Origin: a bacterium | GTDB taxonomy: Archaea; Nanobdellota; Nanobdellia; Pacearchaeales; GW2011-AR1 | DNA: 10,266 nucleotides | Assembly: GCA_030588935.1 (NCBI GenBank) | Contig: JAUUWR010000035.1 | Location: 1-10,266, forward strand | Direction: 5' to 3' | Shown here: piece after piece, positions 10,000 to 10,266 of the stretch | Numbering within the stretch: position 1 is the stretch's first letter | Layout: each line of letters opens with the position of its first letter | The notes under the pieces: generated by a model | What the model saw: the letters and a program-made list of their open reading frames with translations, nothing else | The model's database searches: none | Told to the model about the DNA's origin: nothing | Made by a program: the position numbers and the translations under genes

Positions 10000-10008
10000 C
10001 ATAAAAAC
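10000..10008 (+). promoter_or_regulatory. Candidate TATA box of the last membrane peptide
   Basis: CATAAAAAC is centred about 28 bases before the ATG at 10032. The same nine bases recur at 10240-10248. Confidence 0.4.
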
Positions 10009-10031
10009 CCCCTTACCTTCTTCATAACACC

Positions 10032-10235
10032 ATGAAACTAAAACCCCTATCAATTACAGGAACTGTGTTCATTATAATCGCCTCATTATTAATAGTCGGG
10101 GCTTGTTTTTTTTGGTTGGTGTTTAAGGTGATGAAATGGGATATGGCTTTATTGTTAATTGTTTGTTCATTAGTTATGTTTGGGCTTGGGTTGATAATGC
10201 TGAGATTGACTGCGAGAAAAGTTAAGGGGAAATAA
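10032..10235 (+). CDS. Two-helix membrane peptide of unknown function
   Basis: A 67-residue protein with hydrophobic segments at about residues 9-33 (TGTVFIIIASLLIVGACFFW) and 37-58 (MALLLIVCSLVMFGLGLIML), a short V-M-K-W-D loop, and a basic C-terminus (RKVKGK), indicating cytoplasmic ends. A TATA-like box 28 bases upstream suggests an independent leaderless gene rather than a fourth member of the nuclease operon. No family is recognised. Confidence 0.6.
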   Translation: MKLKPLSITGTVFIIIASLLIVGACFFWLVFKVMKWDMALLLIVCSLVMFGLGLIMLRLTARKVKGK

Positions 10236-10239
10236 GAAA

Positions 10240-10248
10240 CATAAAAAC
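10240..10248 (+). promoter_or_regulatory. Candidate TATA box of a gene beyond the window edge
   Basis: CATAAAAAC, followed by CC, repeats the promoter text found before the gene at 10032. By the same spacing a plus-strand start codon would lie near 10270, outside the window. Confidence 0.3.
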
Positions 10249-10266
10249 CCGACCAACAACTCTTAA

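Overview
The window is AT-rich DNA from an archaeon. It has archaeal-type ribosomal proteins (uS4, uS11, eL18, uL13, uS9), archaeal RNA polymerase subunit D, and TATA boxes about 25 bases upstream of the starts of many monocistronic genes, as expected for leaderless archaeal transcripts. The very low GC content, small ribosomal proteins with Lys/Glu-rich tails, many orphan two-helix membrane peptides and a shortened ribosomal cluster suggest a DPANN-type lineage (Woesearchaeota/Pacearchaeota-like). That placement is an inference; no marker here is long enough to prove it.

Region 1 (1-4222) is the conserved archaeal cluster uS4-uS11-rpoD-tRNA-Leu-eL18-uL13-uS9. It enters the window inside uS4. 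Two things set it apart. First, a gene of unknown function with two compensating frameshifts sits between tRNA-Leu and eL18. Second, the gaps that are usually short in this cluster hold four diverged copies of one 62-73 base element (A 1030-1094, B 1791-1852, C 3600-3667, D 3694-3766). Its blocks are GGCTC, TTAAG, GAGCT and GATTCC at near-constant spacing, with potential nested stems. It lies directly before rpoD, tRNA-Leu and uS9 and is the best candidate here for an undescribed regulatory or processing RNA. The tRNA-Leu has anticodon AAG, which is unexpected in archaea.

Region 2 (4223-6753) is an accessory stretch of small, separately transcribed genes: a small Cys-rich protein, a two-helix membrane peptide, a Doc/Fic-type toxin with a CopG-like partner, a second two-helix peptide on the minus strand, a RelE-family toxin placed tail to tail with an AbrB-type antitoxin that has a palindromic operator, and a 78-residue protein of unknown function flanked by a 42-base direct repeat.

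Region 3 (6754-10266) looks like a restriction-modification locus. A PD-(D/E)xK endonuclease candidate on the plus strand converges, with a 4-base overlap, on a beta-class SPPY DNA methyltransferase on the minus strand. The methyltransferase is co-transcribed with an upstream winged-helix protein that carries a C-terminal PUR/PC4-like domain, a plausible controller. Divergent from it, across an intergenic region with two opposed TATA boxes and a central palindrome, is a plus-strand operon encoding a minimal staphylococcal-nuclease-like protein, a small charged protein and a two-helix membrane peptide. Another membrane peptide follows, then a promoter-like sequence at the window edge.

The first genes of transcripts mostly have a TATA box near -25 and no leader. 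Strong Shine-Dalgarno sequences appear for internal genes or long-leader starts (uS11, the methyltransferase, the nuclease and the gene after it), so the organism appears to use both modes of initiation.
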